The notes: generated by a model from the sequence alone, not told the origin. DNA of 64,000 bases from Steroidobacter denitrificans (GCF_001579945.1 NZ_CP011971.1:1452001-1516000); one strand, 5' to 3'; positions 12,526-22,582 are shown, counted from the first letter of the stretch. Made by a program: numbers and translations.

Positions 12526-12531
12526 TAGAAT
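12526..12531 (+). promoter_or_regulatory. Putative -10 element for trmJ
   Basis: TAGAAT, 38 bp before the trmJ ATG, is a 5/6 match to the sigma-70 -10 box. No clear -35 is present at the right distance. The same gap holds an inverted repeat CATCCT / AGGATG. Confidence 0.3.
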
Positions 12532-12568
12532 AACAGCCCGCAAGCTGCAACAGGCCGCTGTCTTCCTC

Positions 12569-13339
12569 ATGTCCATCCGTATCGTACTGGTCGAGACCAG
12601 GCATCCGGGCAATATCGGCGCGGCCGCGCGCGCGATGAAGAACATGGGTTTGCAGGAACTGCACCTGGTGCGTCCGCGGAGCTTTCCCGATCCGGAGGCG
12701 TCGGCGCGTGCCTCCGGTGCGGATGATCTTCTGGAAACGGCGCAGGTGCATGAGCATCTCGAAGATGCGATTGCCGCATGCGGCCTGGTCGTGGGCTCCA
12801 GTGCCCGCCAGCGCTATCTGTCCTTGAATCTGCTGGAACCGCGCGAGTGCGCCGCGCGCATCGTACAGGCCAGCCGCAGCGGCAAGGTTGCGATTGTGTT
12901 CGGGACGGAGCGCACGGGATTGACGAATGCGGAGTTGGCCCACTGCAACCTGTTGGCCACGATTCCGACCGATTCGCGATACAGCTCGCTCAACCTGGCC
13001 ATGGCGGTGCAGGTATTCGCCTACGAGCTATGGCTGGCGATGCGTCCCGGTGCGCCGCTGCCGGCGCCGCTGGAAGTGCCGCTGGCGACCGGTGTTGAAA
13101 TGACACGGCTATATAAGCATATCGAGCAGGTGCTGGAGCAGGTCGAATTTCGCGACCGCACCGGCGGCGGCTATCTGATGGCGCGTATCCGCCGCCTGTT
13201 CAATCGGGCACAGGTCGATCAGAATGAAATGAATATTCTGCGCGGTATCCTGACGGCGGTGCAGTCCAAGCGGCGCCCGGCCGGAAACACCGTTGAAAGC
13301 CTGCCGTCGCAAGATGACGGCATGGAGAAATCCTCATGA
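12569..13339 (+). CDS. trmJ: tRNA (cytidine/uridine-2'-O-)-methyltransferase TrmJ
   Basis: TrmJ methylates the ribose of position 32 in the anticodon loop of several tRNAs. The 256-residue protein is a SpoU/SPOUT enzyme. It has motif 1 VETRHPGNIGAAARAMKN near the N-terminus, motif 2 IVFGTERTGLTN, and motif 3 in the knotted tail SSLNLAMAVQVFAYEL. The ATG at 12569 (MSIRIVLVE) gives the usual start; an ATG 99 bp upstream would add an atypical lead. It overlaps iscS by four bases (ATGA). In E. coli iscR lies between these genes; it is absent here. Confidence 0.95.
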   Translation: MSIRIVLVETRHPGNIGAAARAMKNMGLQELHLVRPRSFPDPEASARASGADDLLETAQVHEHLEDAIAACGLVVGSSARQRYLSLNLLEPRECAARIVQASRSGKVAIVFGTERTGLTNAELAHCNLLATIPTDSRYSSLNLAMAVQVFAYELWLAMRPGAPLPAPLEVPLATGVEMTRLYKHIEQVLEQVEFRDRTGGGYLMARIRRLFNRAQVDQNEMNILRGILTAVQSKRRPAGNTVESLPSQDDGMEKSS

Positions 13340-14505
13340 ACACGTCTGGGCCGATTTACCTGGACTATGCCGCCACCACGCCGGTGGATGCCCGCGTGGC
13401 GGAGGCCATGATCGAATGTCTGCGGCCTCACGGCGCGCACGGCAATCCTTCTTCACTCAACCATGCGTACGGCCGGCGTGCGCGGGCGCTGGTCGAGAAG
13501 GCGCGGGCGCAGGTCGCGGCGGCGATCAACGCACGGCCTGAAGGCATCGTATGGACCTCGGGTGCAACCGAGTCGAATAACCTGGCGCTGCTGGGCGTAG
13601 CTCGCTTCCATGATCAGGGAGGGCGCCATATCGTATCGTCGCGCACCGAGCACAAGGCGGTGATCGACCCTTTGAAGCAGCTGGAACGCGAGGGTTTTGC
13701 AGTGACCTGGCTCAAGCCGGGCCCGGACGGCATCATTCAGCCCGAACAGGTGGCTGAGGCGCTGCGTGCGGACACCCGGCTGGTGTCACTGATGCACGTG
13801 AACAACGAGATCGGCGTGATTCAGGATATCGCGGCGATCGGTGCGCTATGCCGCGAGCGCGGCATCGTCTTGCATGTCGACGCGGCTCAAAGCGCCGGCA
13901 AGCTGAAGCTGGACGTCGAGGCCATGCAGGCGGATCTGTTATCGCTGACTGCGCACAAGGTCTATGGTCCGAAAGGCATCGGCGCCTTGTATGTACGCAG
14001 GAAGCCGCCATTGGGATTGCAGCCGCTGATGCATGGCGGCGGACAGGAGATGGGCCTGCGTTCCGGAACCTTGGCGACACATCAGATCGTCGGCATGGGA
14101 TTGGCTTTCGAGCTTGCCGAAAGCGAACGCAAGACCGATGTCGACCGCATCGCGGCGCTGTGCGAGCGCCTGTGGCAAGGAATCGAAGCGGTCGGCGGCA
14201 TCGAGCTCAATGGCCATCCGCAACGACGTGTGGCCAACCTGTTGAATGTCTGCTTCCATGGGGTGGAAGGTGAGAGTCTGCAGTTCGCACTGCGCGAGTT
14301 GGCGGTATCGGCCGGTTCGGCCTGCGCGACGGCTTCCGAGAGCGCCTCCTACGTACTGCGCGCGCTGGGCCGCAGTGACCAGTTGGCGCAAAGCTCGCTG
14401 CGCTTCAGCCTGGGACGGTTCACTACCGAGCGCGAGATCGATGCGGCGATTACCGCCGTGAAACGCGAAGTCGCGCGGCTGCGCGCGCTGGCACCGCCGT
14501 CATGA
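13336..14505 (+). CDS. iscS: Cysteine desulfurase (IscS-type)
   Basis: This PLP enzyme removes sulfur from cysteine to supply Fe-S cluster assembly and tRNA thiolation. All catalytic residues can be placed: His106, Asp182, the PLP lysine Lys208 in TAHKVYGPKG, and the mobile-loop Cys330 in SAGSACATAS. At 389 residues it is slightly shorter than E. coli IscS (404) and lacks the extreme C-terminal tail that contacts IscU in enterics. The start overlaps trmJ and the stop overlaps the IscU-like gene by 4 bp, so the three are translationally coupled. Confidence 0.95.
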   Translation: MNTSGPIYLDYAATTPVDARVAEAMIECLRPHGAHGNPSSLNHAYGRRARALVEKARAQVAAAINARPEGIVWTSGATESNNLALLGVARFHDQGGRHIVSSRTEHKAVIDPLKQLEREGFAVTWLKPGPDGIIQPEQVAEALRADTRLVSLMHVNNEIGVIQDIAAIGALCRERGIVLHVDAAQSAGKLKLDVEAMQADLLSLTAHKVYGPKGIGALYVRRKPPLGLQPLMHGGGQEMGLRSGTLATHQIVGMGLAFELAESERKTDVDRIAALCERLWQGIEAVGGIELNGHPQRRVANLLNVCFHGVEGESLQFALRELAVSAGSACATASESASYVLRALGRSDQLAQSSLRFSLGRFTTEREIDAAITAVKREVARLRALAPPS

Positions 14506-14972
14506 ACACCGGCACCGGGCAGGACGATGGCGCCTACAATGCCGCGGTTCTCGATCATTTCCTGCATCCGCGCCATGCCGGGTCGCTGGCACCCGGTCCG
14601 GACGTGATCGGCGCGGCAGCCGGCAGTCTTACCGAAGGGGCAAAATTCGCATTCAACGCCACGCTCGTCCACGACCGCCTGGGCAAACTGCGATTCCAGG
14701 CCTATGGTTGTCCCCATTGCCTGGCGGCTGCCTCGTGGCTGTGCGAGCATCTGCAGGCGGCCCGTATCGAGCAACTGGATGCCTGGCACTGGCGCGATGC
14801 AGCCGCGGCGCTGGACATACCGGCAGCCAAATATGGCCGCCTGTTGATACTGGAGGATGCGATACGCGCCCTGGCGGCCGTCTGGCGTGCCAGGCAAGCC
14901 TCGATACATGCGCACGGACAGGAAAACTCCCGTCCGGAAAGACCCCAGCCGGAAAGGCCCCGGGCAGGATGA
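14502..14972 (+). CDS. Degenerate IscU/NifU-N-like protein lacking most cluster ligands
   Basis: The 156-residue product aligns by eye with IscU scaffolds: N-terminal VLDHFLHPRHAGSL, central FQAYGC, and C-terminal LEDAIRALAAV. In IscU three Cys (37, 63, 106 in E. coli) plus Asp39 and His105 hold the nascent cluster. Here only the Cys63 equivalent is kept (Cys70, with extra Cys73 and Cys81). The Cys37/Asp39 region reads GAAAGSLTEGAKF, and the Cys106 region reads AAKYGRLLILEDA. The LPPVK motif recognised by HscA has become IPAAK. A Pro/Arg/Glu-rich tail (about 135-156) is added. The position between iscS and iscA implies a role in Fe-S or sulfur transfer, but a classic scaffold function is doubtful. 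Confidence 0.8.
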   Translation: MNTGTGQDDGAYNAAVLDHFLHPRHAGSLAPGPDVIGAAAGSLTEGAKFAFNATLVHDRLGKLRFQAYGCPHCLAAASWLCEHLQAARIEQLDAWHWRDAAAALDIPAAKYGRLLILEDAIRALAAVWRARQASIHAHGQENSRPERPQPERPRAG

Positions 14973-15223
14973 GGGGTTCTCGCCGGATTTCGTTCCTGAT
15001 GGATTCGGCATGGCTGATGGAGTGGCTGCCGGCTTGACTCTGGTAAAGAAGGGCGCATTGTTAGATGCGATGCCGCTGGATGCCGGTGCCGCGGGTCGAT
15101 GAATCCATCGAAACCGCCGGCAATACGTGATCGTGGCCGTTTGATCACGGCCGTCGATATGTTGGTAACCGGCGTTCTATTAACGGTTACTGATACGAGC
15201 ATGCGAGGAGTGATTTACAGGAT

Positions 15224-15553
15224 ATGTCCATTTCGCTGACTGCTGCCGCTGCAAATCGGGTCCAGTCGTTCCTGGCGCGTCGCGGCCAAGGAGTGGGTCT
15301 GCGGCTGTCGATCAAAAAGACCGGCTGTTCGGGATTCGCCTATGTGGTGAACTATGCCGACGAGATCGGTGCTGACGATATCGTTTTCGAAGACCAGGGT
15401 GTGAAGGTGATCGTGGATCGCGACAGCCTGAGTTTCATCGACGGCACGGAAGTGGATTTCGTGAAACAGGGCTTGAACGAGGCGTTTCGCTTTCGTAATC
15501 CGAATTCCAAGGGCGAGTGCGGCTGCGGCGAAAGCTTCACCGTCGGCACCTGA
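15224..15553 (+). CDS. iscA: A-type iron-sulfur carrier protein (IscA)
   Basis: This A-type carrier passes Fe-S clusters to target apoproteins. The 109 residues contain the three conserved cysteines at exactly the E. coli IscA positions: Cys35 in KTGCSGFAY, and Cys99 and Cys101 in ECGCGESF. ErpA is a close relative, but the CGCGESF ending and context favour IscA. It lies 251 bp after the IscU-like gene, a larger gap than within the rest of the cluster. That gap contains an inverted repeat GGTAACC / GGTTAC near 15165-15190. GAGGAG precedes the ATG. Confidence 0.92.
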   Translation: MSISLTAAAANRVQSFLARRGQGVGLRLSIKKTGCSGFAYVVNYADEIGADDIVFEDQGVKVIVDRDSLSFIDGTEVDFVKQGLNEAFRFRNPNSKGECGCGESFTVGT

Positions 15554-15645
15554 GGCTTGCCTGATGCATGGGGGGAGCGCTGCCGGGCTGCCGCTAACCC
15601 CTCGCCGCCGTTCGCTTTTCTGACGGCTTTCCGGTCGTCGGTTTG

Positions 15646-15674
15646 TTGCTGCCGGGAGACCCGCCGGGTAGACT
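15646..15674 (+). promoter_or_regulatory. Putative promoter of ndk
   Basis: TTGCTG (15646-15651) and TAGACT (15669-15674) are separated by 17 bp, about 135 bp before the ndk ATG in the 255-bp iscA-ndk gap. The match to the sigma-70 consensus is moderate. An AT-rich stretch follows near 15735-15780. Confidence 0.35.
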
Positions 15675-15808
15675 GCGCGCGCAACGCTTGCCCGCCATCT
15701 TCGGATGCCTCCGCATCCTTCGGGGCGAAGCTGTGGTCTTACTTTAATTTTAACTATCAACACACTGATTTCATTAGCTGTTCTCACTCTTCGAGGATGA
15801 CGACGTAT

Positions 15809-16240
15809 ATGCCGCTCGAACGCACTCTTTCCATCGTGAAGCCCGATGGCGTACAGAAGAATCTGATCGGCGAGGTTTACCGCCGCTTCGAACAGGCTGG
15901 ACTCAGGATCATCGCCGCCCGCATGCTGCATTTGACCCAGCGACAGGCGGAGGGTTTCTATGCCGTGCATCGCGAGCGGCCGTTTTTCAAGGATCTGGTG
16001 GCCTACATGAGTTCCGGTCCGGTCATCGTACAGGTGCTGGAGGGTGAGAACGCCGTGGCCAGGAATCGAGAGCTGATGGGCGCGACGGATCCGAAAAAGG
16101 CCGATAAAGGTACGATTCGCGCAGATCTGGCGGCCAGCATCGAGGAAAACGTGGTGCACGGCTCGGACAGCGTAGAGAATGCGGCCAACGAAATCGCCTT
16201 CTTTTTCGCCGCGGCCGATCTGTGCCCCAGGACACGTTGA
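15809..16240 (+). CDS. ndk: Nucleoside diphosphate kinase
   Basis: Ndk equalises nucleoside triphosphate pools by a phospho-histidine ping-pong mechanism. The 143-residue protein is the standard length. It contains Lys11 in IVKPDGV, the active-site His117 in NVVHGSDS, and the conserved Arg and Asn residues between. The start [13 protein letters not shown] matches family N-termini. An ATG four codons earlier (15797) is possible but sits directly on the GAGG motif, leaving no spacing. Larger upstream starts are not protein-like. Confidence 0.96.
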   Translation: MPLERTLSIVKPDGVQKNLIGEVYRRFEQAGLRIIAARMLHLTQRQAEGFYAVHRERPFFKDLVAYMSSGPVIVQVLEGENAVARNRELMGATDPKKADKGTIRADLAASIEENVVHGSDSVENAANEIAFFFAAADLCPRTR

Positions 16241-16306
16241 CGGGGCTGTAGGCGTCGCATCGTCGTAACGAAGGACCCTGATCCGGACCCGGCATGCACC
16301 CTTGAG

Positions 16307-17431
16307 ATGAATGTTGCGGCAATGAATGCGTCGGCCGGCAAAACGAATCTGCTCGGGCTCACACGCTCCGAGCTCGAAGCGTTCATCACCGGGATGGGCG
16401 AGAAACCCTTTCGGGCGCGGCAGCTGCTGAGATGGCTGTACAAGCGCAATGTCAGCGATTTCGATCAAATGACGGATCTGGCGAAAGGCTTTCGCGAACG
16501 CCTGCGGGAAATCGCCCGGATCCGCACGCCCGAAGTCCGGCGCCTGCAGGTATCTGCGGATGGCACGCGTAAATGGTTGCTGGCCATGGACGGAACGCAG
16601 GGCATCGAAATGGTCTTCATTCCCGAGCCCGGCCGCGGCACCCTGTGTATTTCCAGCCAGGTCGGCTGCGCCATGGATTGCTCTTTCTGCTCCACGGCGC
16701 AGCAGGGATTCAATCGCAACTTAAGCGTGGCGGAAATCGTGGGCCAGGTATGGCTGGCGAACCGTGAACTGGGTTATCAGCCGGGTGGCGACCGGGTGAT
16801 CACGAATGTGGTGTTCATGGGTATGGGCGAGCCGCTGGCCAATTATCGCAACGTGGTGCCGGCAGCCGAAATCCTCATGGATGATTTAGGCTTCGATATT
16901 TCGCGGCGCCGGGTCACCGTCAGCACCTCGGGTCTGGTGCCGCAGATGCTCAAGCTGGCACGCGAGACAAACTGCGCGCTGGCCGTGTCGCTGCATGCGC
17001 CGAACGACGCGCTGCGCGACCAGTTGGTGCCGATCAATCGCCGGCATCCCATCGCGGAATTGCTGGAGGCTTGCTGGACGTACGTGGACCGGCAGAATGC
17101 CCGCAGTATCACCTTCGAATATGTGATGCTCGAGGGTATCAACGATCAGCCGGAACATGCGTTCGAATTGGTACAGCTGTTGAAGGGGCGTCCGGCAAAA
17201 ATGAACCTGATTCCGTTCAACCCGTTTCCGGGGACCAGCTACCGGCGTTCCAGCGCGGCGACGATCGAGCGTTTCCGCGACATCCTCAATACCCATGGGG
17301 TGATCGCGACGACACGTCGCACGCGCGGCGACGACATCGATGCGGCCTGCGGTCAATTGGTCGGTCGTGTGCACAATCGCGCCACGGTGCGCCTGGGGTC
17401 GAAGTTGGCCTGCCTGGCGGTGCAGCCATGA
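16307..17431 (+). CDS. rlmN: Dual-specificity 23S rRNA/tRNA adenine-C2 methyltransferase RlmN
   Basis: This radical-SAM enzyme methylates C2 of A2503 in 23S rRNA and of A37 in some tRNAs. The 374-residue protein has the 4Fe-4S motif C121-x3-C125-x2-C128 (CAMDCSFC) and the C-terminal methyl-carrying cysteine Cys348 in [20 protein letters not shown] is the SAM-binding GE motif. Start is at ATG 16307; a second ATG at 16322 is also possible. The stop overlaps the pilW start (ATGA), as in the classic rlmN-pilW-rodZ arrangement. Confidence 0.97.
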   Translation: MNVAAMNASAGKTNLLGLTRSELEAFITGMGEKPFRARQLLRWLYKRNVSDFDQMTDLAKGFRERLREIARIRTPEVRRLQVSADGTRKWLLAMDGTQGIEMVFIPEPGRGTLCISSQVGCAMDCSFCSTAQQGFNRNLSVAEIVGQVWLANRELGYQPGGDRVITNVVFMGMGEPLANYRNVVPAAEILMDDLGFDISRRRVTVSTSGLVPQMLKLARETNCALAVSLHAPNDALRDQLVPINRRHPIAELLEACWTYVDRQNARSITFEYVMLEGINDQPEHAFELVQLLKGRPAKMNLIPFNPFPGTSYRRSSAATIERFRDILNTHGVIATTRRTRGDDIDAACGQLVGRVHNRATVRLGSKLACLAVQP

Positions 17432-18285
17432 AAAATCTTCGGAAAAAAGGCTCCTTGAAAAAGATAGGCTTCGGTGGCGAAAATCCCGGAGGATCCGCGG
17501 CCGCCGTTTCGATGGACCGCTGCCTGAGGGGTGCGGCACTGAGCTTGAGCCTGAGTCTGGCGTTGCTTTCAGGTTGCGTAAACAACAACCCGCAGATCAG
17601 CAAGCCGCAGCCCGAGCGTGCCGCCGAGATCAATCTGCATCTCGCCATCGACCATCTGCGCAAGGGCAACCTGCAGCAGGCCAAGGAAAAGATCGATCGA
17701 TCGCTCCAGCAGAACCCGCGTGATGGCCAGGCCCACAGCGTCGCGGCGTTGTTGTACGGACGCCTGGGCGATACCGACAAGACGGATATGCATTATCAGC
17801 GCGCCATCTCGCTGCTGCCGCAGGATCCGCAGATCAAGAACAATTACTCGGCGTATTTGTGTCAACGCGATCACTATGCTCGCGGCGAGAAACTGGCCTT
17901 GGAGGCTGCGGAGAATCCACTGTACAAGACGCCGGAGTTCGGTTTCCTGAATGCCGGCAATTGTGCCCGCAATGCAGGTAACATGGTCCGCGCCGAGCAG
18001 CATTACCGGCGCGCTCTGCAGATCAGGCCAAGATTCGGCGAGGCACTGATGCAGATGGCGGAACTGGAATATCAGCAGCAGCAGTACTTGTCGGCGCGGG
18101 CATTTCTGGAGCGCTACCTGGCGGTATCGAAGACCAATCCCGCCAGCTTGTGGCTGGGGGTGCGCATCGAACGGGGCCTGGGCAATGAGTCTCAGGCTCG
18201 GCAATACGCGCAACGCCTCAAGGACGAATATCCGACGGCGGTGCAGACGAGCGAACTGCTGGAGTCCGAGCGGAATCCCGGATGA
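17428..18285 (+). CDS. pilW: Type IV pilus biogenesis/stability lipoprotein PilW (PilF), TPR protein
   Basis: PilW/PilF is an outer-membrane lipoprotein that promotes PilQ secretin assembly. A signal peptide [10 protein letters not shown] supplies a lipobox. Four or more TPR units follow ([31 protein letters not shown] and later repeats ending near EYPTAVQ). Start 17428 overlaps the rlmN stop (ATGA) and gives 285 residues. An internal ATG at 17512 (MDRCLRG) gives a 257-residue protein with an ordinary signal peptide, close to the Pseudomonas PilF length, and may be the true start. It overlaps rodZ by 4 bp. No other pilus genes are in the window. Confidence 0.9.
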   Translation: MKNLRKKGSLKKIGFGGENPGGSAAAVSMDRCLRGAALSLSLSLALLSGCVNNNPQISKPQPERAAEINLHLAIDHLRKGNLQQAKEKIDRSLQQNPRDGQAHSVAALLYGRLGDTDKTDMHYQRAISLLPQDPQIKNNYSAYLCQRDHYARGEKLALEAAENPLYKTPEFGFLNAGNCARNAGNMVRAEQHYRRALQIRPRFGEALMQMAELEYQQQQYLSARAFLERYLAVSKTNPASLWLGVRIERGLGNESQARQYAQRLKDEYPTAVQTSELLESERNPG

Positions 18286-19316
18286 ATACGCCCCCGGGGG
18301 AGGAAGCTGCATCCGGTCCCGGGATGAACGGCCAGCCTGTTTCCGGCGTGCACGGCGATTCCGCCTGCAATTCGGATCCGCCTCATGACGGCGAGGACGG
18401 CGGGTTGCTGGGTGCGGTGCTGCGAGCGCGCCGCGAAGCGCTCGGCCTGACGATCCGGCAGGCGGCCGAGGCACTATATCTGGATCCGACCATGGTTGCG
18501 GCGCTCGAGACGGACCGATTCGCTGCGCTGGGTGCGCCGGTATACGCAAGAGGGCACTTGCGCAAGTATGCAATCGTGCTGGGCCTGTCGCCGGAATGGG
18601 CGATCGAACGCTATGAGGCACTGGCCGAGGTTCCCGCGCTGCCGCCGGTGCCGGTACCGGCCGCCGGCCTGCAACGGCGCGAGCGTCCTGCATCGAAACT
18701 GCCGCAGTGGATCACCTCCATGCTGTTGGCGGCAGGTGTGGCCGGGGGAGTGTATGGTTTGTATCAGGAGCGGTCTGCGGATGGGCGGAACGTCTCCGTA
18801 AAGGACTCGAGCAAGAGACCGGGCGAGGTCACCGGAGCGGTTCCGGAAGGAGGCCTCTCCATGGCGGGCCCGTCCATGACCGAGGAGATCTCCGCGCCGG
18901 CGGCGGCTCGTCCGCTCGAGCAGATTTCGCAGCAAGCGCTTGCGGCCGGGACGGCGGAGGAAACTTCGCCCGGCGAGGACTCCGGTATCGCCGCGACCCG
19001 CCCGCAGGGCGTATCGGCTCCCGGGAGCACGGCAGCGTCCGAGATGCGTTTGCAGTTGGCGTTCACGGGTCCTTCGTGGACCGAGGTCTATGACGCCGCC
19101 GGCAAGCAGTTGGTGTTCGGCATGGGAACCGCGGAAACAGTATACGACACCACCGGCGTACCGCCGCTGCAGGTGATTCTGGGCTATGCCTCGACGGTGA
19201 GTGTGCGAGTGAATGGTCAGGCGATCATCATCCCGCGCCGGGCGGGCAGAAATACCGCCCGGTTCATCATTGCGCCCGACGGTTCAGCGATGGAAGTCGA
19301 GTCGATTGAAGAATGA
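18282..19316 (+). CDS. rodZ: Cytoskeletal/cell-shape protein RodZ (XRE HTH, TM, DUF4115)
   Basis: RodZ links MreB to the elongation machinery. The 344-residue protein has an N-terminal helix-turn-helix (about 44-110, [21 protein letters not shown]), one transmembrane helix around 147-163, a long Ser/Glu/Ala-rich periplasmic linker, and a C-terminal DUF4115 beta domain (about 255-340). The first 40 residues are an extra low-complexity lead. In most relatives ispG follows rodZ and precedes hisS; here ispG is absent and hisS starts 34 bp after. Confidence 0.93.
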   Translation: MNTPPGEEAASGPGMNGQPVSGVHGDSACNSDPPHDGEDGGLLGAVLRARREALGLTIRQAAEALYLDPTMVAALETDRFAALGAPVYARGHLRKYAIVLGLSPEWAIERYEALAEVPALPPVPVPAAGLQRRERPASKLPQWITSMLLAAGVAGGVYGLYQERSADGRNVSVKDSSKRPGEVTGAVPEGGLSMAGPSMTEEISAPAAARPLEQISQQALAAGTAEETSPGEDSGIAATRPQGVSAPGSTAASEMRLQLAFTGPSWTEVYDAAGKQLVFGMGTAETVYDTTGVPPLQVILGYASTVSVRVNGQAIIIPRRAGRNTARFIIAPDGSAMEVESIEE

Positions 19317-19350
19317 GGTTCGAAGTGGCGCCCAAGGTATTCGAAAAGCA

Positions 19351-20625
19351 ATGACCCGGCAGCAGATCCAGCCGCCCCGCGGCATGAACGATGTACTGCC
19401 GGTACATACGCCCGCGTGGCAACAGCTCGAGGGTATGGCGCGAGCGCTGTTCTCGGCTTACGGGTATCAGGAAATCCGAGTGCCGATCGTCGAGTACACG
19501 GCCTTGTTCAAACGCTCCATCGGTGAGTACACCGATATCGTACAGAAGGAAATGTTCACGTTCGAGGATCCGGGCGGGGACTCGCTGACGCTGCGTCCGG
19601 AGGCGACCGCGGGGATCGTGCGCGCCATGATCTCGAACGGACTGCTGCACAACCAGCGCCATCGGGTATGGTGTGCCGGGCCGATGTTTCGCCACGAAAA
19701 ACCCCAGCGTGGCCGTTTTCGTCAGTTTCATCAAATCGATGTCGAGGCATTCGGCTATGCCGGTCCCGATATCGATGCCGAACAGATCATGCTGAGCGCG
19801 CGGCTGCTGCGGCGTACGGGTGTGCGGCGTCTGACCTTGAACCTGAATTCGCTGGGCACGGCGGAATCGCGCCGTGGATACCGGGATAAGCTGGTGGCCT
19901 ACTTCGGCGCCCACAAGTCGCGGCTGGATGCGGATAGTCTGCGGCGCCTGGAGGGCAATCCCCTGCGTATCCTGGATAGCAAGAATCCCGACCTGCAGGA
20001 TCTCATCGCGGCGGCGCCGCTGCTCACGGAATCGCTGGACGAGGCATCGCGGCAGCACTTCGATGGAGTTTGCCGGCACCTGGACGCCGTGGGTATCGAC
20101 TATGTCGTCAATCCTCGGCTGGTGCGTGGGCTGGATTATTATTCCCATACGGTGTTCGAATGGCTGACGACGGAACTCGGTTCACAGGGTGCCGTCTGCT
20201 CCGGCGGCCGATATGATGGGCTGGTGACTCAATTAGGCGGTGAACCGACGCCGGCGGTCGGCTGGGCGATGGGACAGGAGCGCATCGTGGAACTGTTGCG
20301 TGTGCAGCATGGTGATCCGTCCGCCGCGGCGCCCGACGCCTACTTGGTGATCGCGGGTGCTGCCGCCGAGGCGCAGGGCCTGATGCTGGCGGAACGGCTG
20401 CGCGATGCCTGTCCGAAGCTGCGCCTGGAAGTCAATTGCGGCGGCGGCAGCTTCAAGTCGCAGCTCAAGCGTGCCGACAAAAGCGGCGCGCGCTGGGCGA
20501 TCATTCTCGGCGATATGGAAACCGACCGGCGCGTCGCGGGTCTGAAGTCCTTGCGCGTCGAGGCGCCGCAGGTAGAGATCGGCTGGGACGAACTGCCGCA
20601 GGAATTGACCAAGAGACTGGATTGA
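19351..20625 (+). CDS. hisS: Histidyl-tRNA synthetase
   Basis: This class II synthetase charges tRNA-His. The 424-residue enzyme has motif 2 [17 protein letters not shown], the histidine-specific loop [14 protein letters not shown], and motif 3 with GWAMGQERI, followed by the anticodon-binding domain (about 330-424). The start [17 protein letters not shown] is the standard N-terminus. Longer frames read back into rodZ. Confidence 0.98.
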   Translation: MTRQQIQPPRGMNDVLPVHTPAWQQLEGMARALFSAYGYQEIRVPIVEYTALFKRSIGEYTDIVQKEMFTFEDPGGDSLTLRPEATAGIVRAMISNGLLHNQRHRVWCAGPMFRHEKPQRGRFRQFHQIDVEAFGYAGPDIDAEQIMLSARLLRRTGVRRLTLNLNSLGTAESRRGYRDKLVAYFGAHKSRLDADSLRRLEGNPLRILDSKNPDLQDLIAAAPLLTESLDEASRQHFDGVCRHLDAVGIDYVVNPRLVRGLDYYSHTVFEWLTTELGSQGAVCSGGRYDGLVTQLGGEPTPAVGWAMGQERIVELLRVQHGDPSAAAPDAYLVIAGAAAEAQGLMLAERLRDACPKLRLEVNCGGGSFKSQLKRADKSGARWAIILGDMETDRRVAGLKSLRVEAPQVEIGWDELPQELTKRLD

Positions 20626-20628
20626 TTT

Positions 20629-21309
20629 ATGGCCGACGATTATTTGTCTGATCGCGAGCAGGAAGAGGCGCTGCGTGAATGGTGGCGCGAGAACTGGCGC
20701 TGGATCATCGGCGGCGTCGGCCTGGGTCTGGTCATGCTGCTTGGATGGCGTTCCTGGGAGCTGCAACGCGAATCGCGCGCCCATGACGCATCCCGCGACT
20801 ATGCGCAGTTCCAGGCGGCGCTGGAGCGGCGCGACGTGGAGCAGGCCGAGCGGCTGCTGCTCGATCTGGTGTCGGATCACGGCGCCAGTGCATATGTGCA
20901 GCAAGGCCGCCTGAAGCTGGCGAAGGCCGAGGTCGAAGCCGGTAATTTCGACCAGGCCCTGACGCTGCTCACCGCCGCGGCGGAGGCCTCCAAGGATAAG
21001 GAACTTGCGAGCATCGCTCGTCTGCGTGCCGCGCGGTTGCTGATCCAGCAGGGCAAGTACGATGCGGCGCTGGCGCTGTTGAAAGCCGATCAGGCCGGGG
21101 CCTTTGTCGCGCAGATGCGCGAGATTCGCGGTGACGCCATGATGGCCAAGGGCGATCCGGTCGCCGCGCGCGCCGAGTATGCCGCCGCGCTGTCCGCGGC
21201 CGGCATGGATGCGGGAGGAGGACAGATCGATTTGGCTCTGCTGCAGCTGAAATTGCAGGATGCCGGCGGTGGTGCCGGTACCGGCGGCGGATCGCCGGGA
21301 CAGCCATGA
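20629..21309 (+). CDS. YfgM family tetratricopeptide inner-membrane protein
   Basis: YfgM is a single-pass inner-membrane protein that associates with the Sec translocon and PpiD. The 226 residues contain a basic/acidic N-terminus with REWWRENWRW, one transmembrane helix (about 24-41), and a periplasmic TPR-like domain (LAKAEVEAGNFDQALTLL, ARLRAARLLIQQGKYDAAL). The conserved order hisS-yfgM-bamB-der supports the call. It starts 3 bp after hisS and overlaps bamB by 4 bp. Confidence 0.92.
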   Translation: MADDYLSDREQEEALREWWRENWRWIIGGVGLGLVMLLGWRSWELQRESRAHDASRDYAQFQAALERRDVEQAERLLLDLVSDHGASAYVQQGRLKLAKAEVEAGNFDQALTLLTAAAEASKDKELASIARLRAARLLIQQGKYDAALALLKADQAGAFVAQMREIRGDAMMAKGDPVAARAEYAAALSAAGMDAGGGQIDLALLQLKLQDAGGGAGTGGGSPGQP

Positions 21310-22511
21310 TGGAGCGCGTCATGCACGGCTTCAACAACTCGATTCTGCGTCCCGCCGCGGCAGCCTTGATCCTGGTCTTGTCCATGGCCGTCCTGGCCGG
21401 ATGCAGCAAGGACAAGCGAGTGGATCCGCCGGCGGAGCTGGTGGACTTCAAGCCCAGTCTGAAAGTGCAGCGTCTGTGGGCCGCCAGCCTGGGCGGAAAT
21501 TCCGAACGGCTGCGCCTGGCATTGCGTCCGGTACTCGCTGAAGGCGTATTGTACGCCGCCGCGCACAATGGCGAGGTGATGGCCGTCAATGCCCAAAACG
21601 GCCGCCGGAATTGGTTGGCGAAGACCAAGCGTCCGTTATCGGCGGGACCGGCGGTCGGCGGCAGCCTGCTGGTGGTGGCGTCCAGCGATGGCGATGTCAT
21701 CGCGCTCGAGGCCGACAGCGGCCGGGAACGCTGGCGCCGAGCGGTCGGTAGCGAGGTGCTGGCCAGCCCGCTGATCCTGGAGGACAGCGTGGTGATCCGC
21801 ACGGTGGATGGCCACTTGGAATCGATGTCCAGCACGGACGGCACGCAGCGCTGGTCGATCAATGAGCAGGTGCCGCGTCTGACGCTGCGCGGGACTGCGC
21901 CGCCGGTGTTCGCGGGCGGGCGTATCATTGCCGGCTTCGACAGCGGCAAGGTGCTGGCGGTCGATCCGCGCAGCGGCGAGGTGTTATGGGATACGGTGGT
22001 GAATGCGCCGCGCGGACGTACCGAGCTGGAGCGGCTGGCCGATATCGATGCGCCCGTGCGGGTTTCGGGCGACGATGTTTTCGTGGCCGGCTTCCAAGGT
22101 CGCGTGGCCATGCTGGCGCTGGACTCCGGGCAGATCTGGTGGGCGCGCGACGCTTCCAGCTACCGCGGCTTTGCACTCGATGAGCGCTACCTGTATCTGA
22201 CCAATGCCGATGGCGTGGTCGTGGCCATGCGCCGCAGTGACGGCGCAGTGCAATGGGAACAGGACGCCATGAAGCGCCGCGGGCTGACCGCACCCGCCAT
22301 CGATGGCGATGCGCTGGTGGTCGGTGACTTCGAGGGCTATCTGCATTGGCTGGACAGGTCCAACGGTAAGATCCTCGCGCGTCAAAAGACCGATGGCAAG
22401 CGCATCACGAACGCCGCAGCGGTGGCCGATGGGGGCGTGTTCGTGCAGACGGATTCGGGTAAGGTGCTGGCCTTTCGCAGCGTGGCTCCGGTGCCGGACG
22501 CAGACTCCTGA
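21306..22511 (+). CDS. bamB: Outer membrane protein assembly factor BamB
   Basis: BamB is a lipoprotein beta-propeller of the BAM complex that assists outer-membrane protein insertion. The 401-residue product has a signal peptide with lipobox VLAGC (Cys at about 35). Repeated PQQ-like blades follow, such as [30 protein letters not shown] and SGQIWWARD. The start at 21306 overlaps yfgM; a second ATG at 21321 is also possible. Confidence 0.96.
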   Translation: MMERVMHGFNNSILRPAAAALILVLSMAVLAGCSKDKRVDPPAELVDFKPSLKVQRLWAASLGGNSERLRLALRPVLAEGVLYAAAHNGEVMAVNAQNGRRNWLAKTKRPLSAGPAVGGSLLVVASSDGDVIALEADSGRERWRRAVGSEVLASPLILEDSVVIRTVDGHLESMSSTDGTQRWSINEQVPRLTLRGTAPPVFAGGRIIAGFDSGKVLAVDPRSGEVLWDTVVNAPRGRTELERLADIDAPVRVSGDDVFVAGFQGRVAMLALDSGQIWWARDASSYRGFALDERYLYLTNADGVVVAMRRSDGAVQWEQDAMKRRGLTAPAIDGDALVVGDFEGYLHWLDRSNGKILARQKTDGKRITNAAAVADGGVFVQTDSGKVLAFRSVAPVPDADS

Positions 22512-22558
22512 TCCACAGCGGTCTGAACTTCCGGTTTCGGCCCTCGTTCAGACCATGC

Positions 22559-22582
22559 CACATGATCGGCCACATGATCGGC
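22559..22582. repeat. 12-bp perfect tandem duplication
   Basis: CACATGATCGGC is present twice back to back (22559-22570, 22571-22582) in the 194-bp bamB-der gap. It is followed by a looser series of GGCCGGTCA-like motifs to about 22620. No function is seen. Confidence 0.75.

Noticed and set aside
15557-15808. N-terminal extension of ndk in the same frame
   Set aside because: The extra 84 residues are Cys/Arg/Ser-rich and not found in the family; the region includes the likely promoter.
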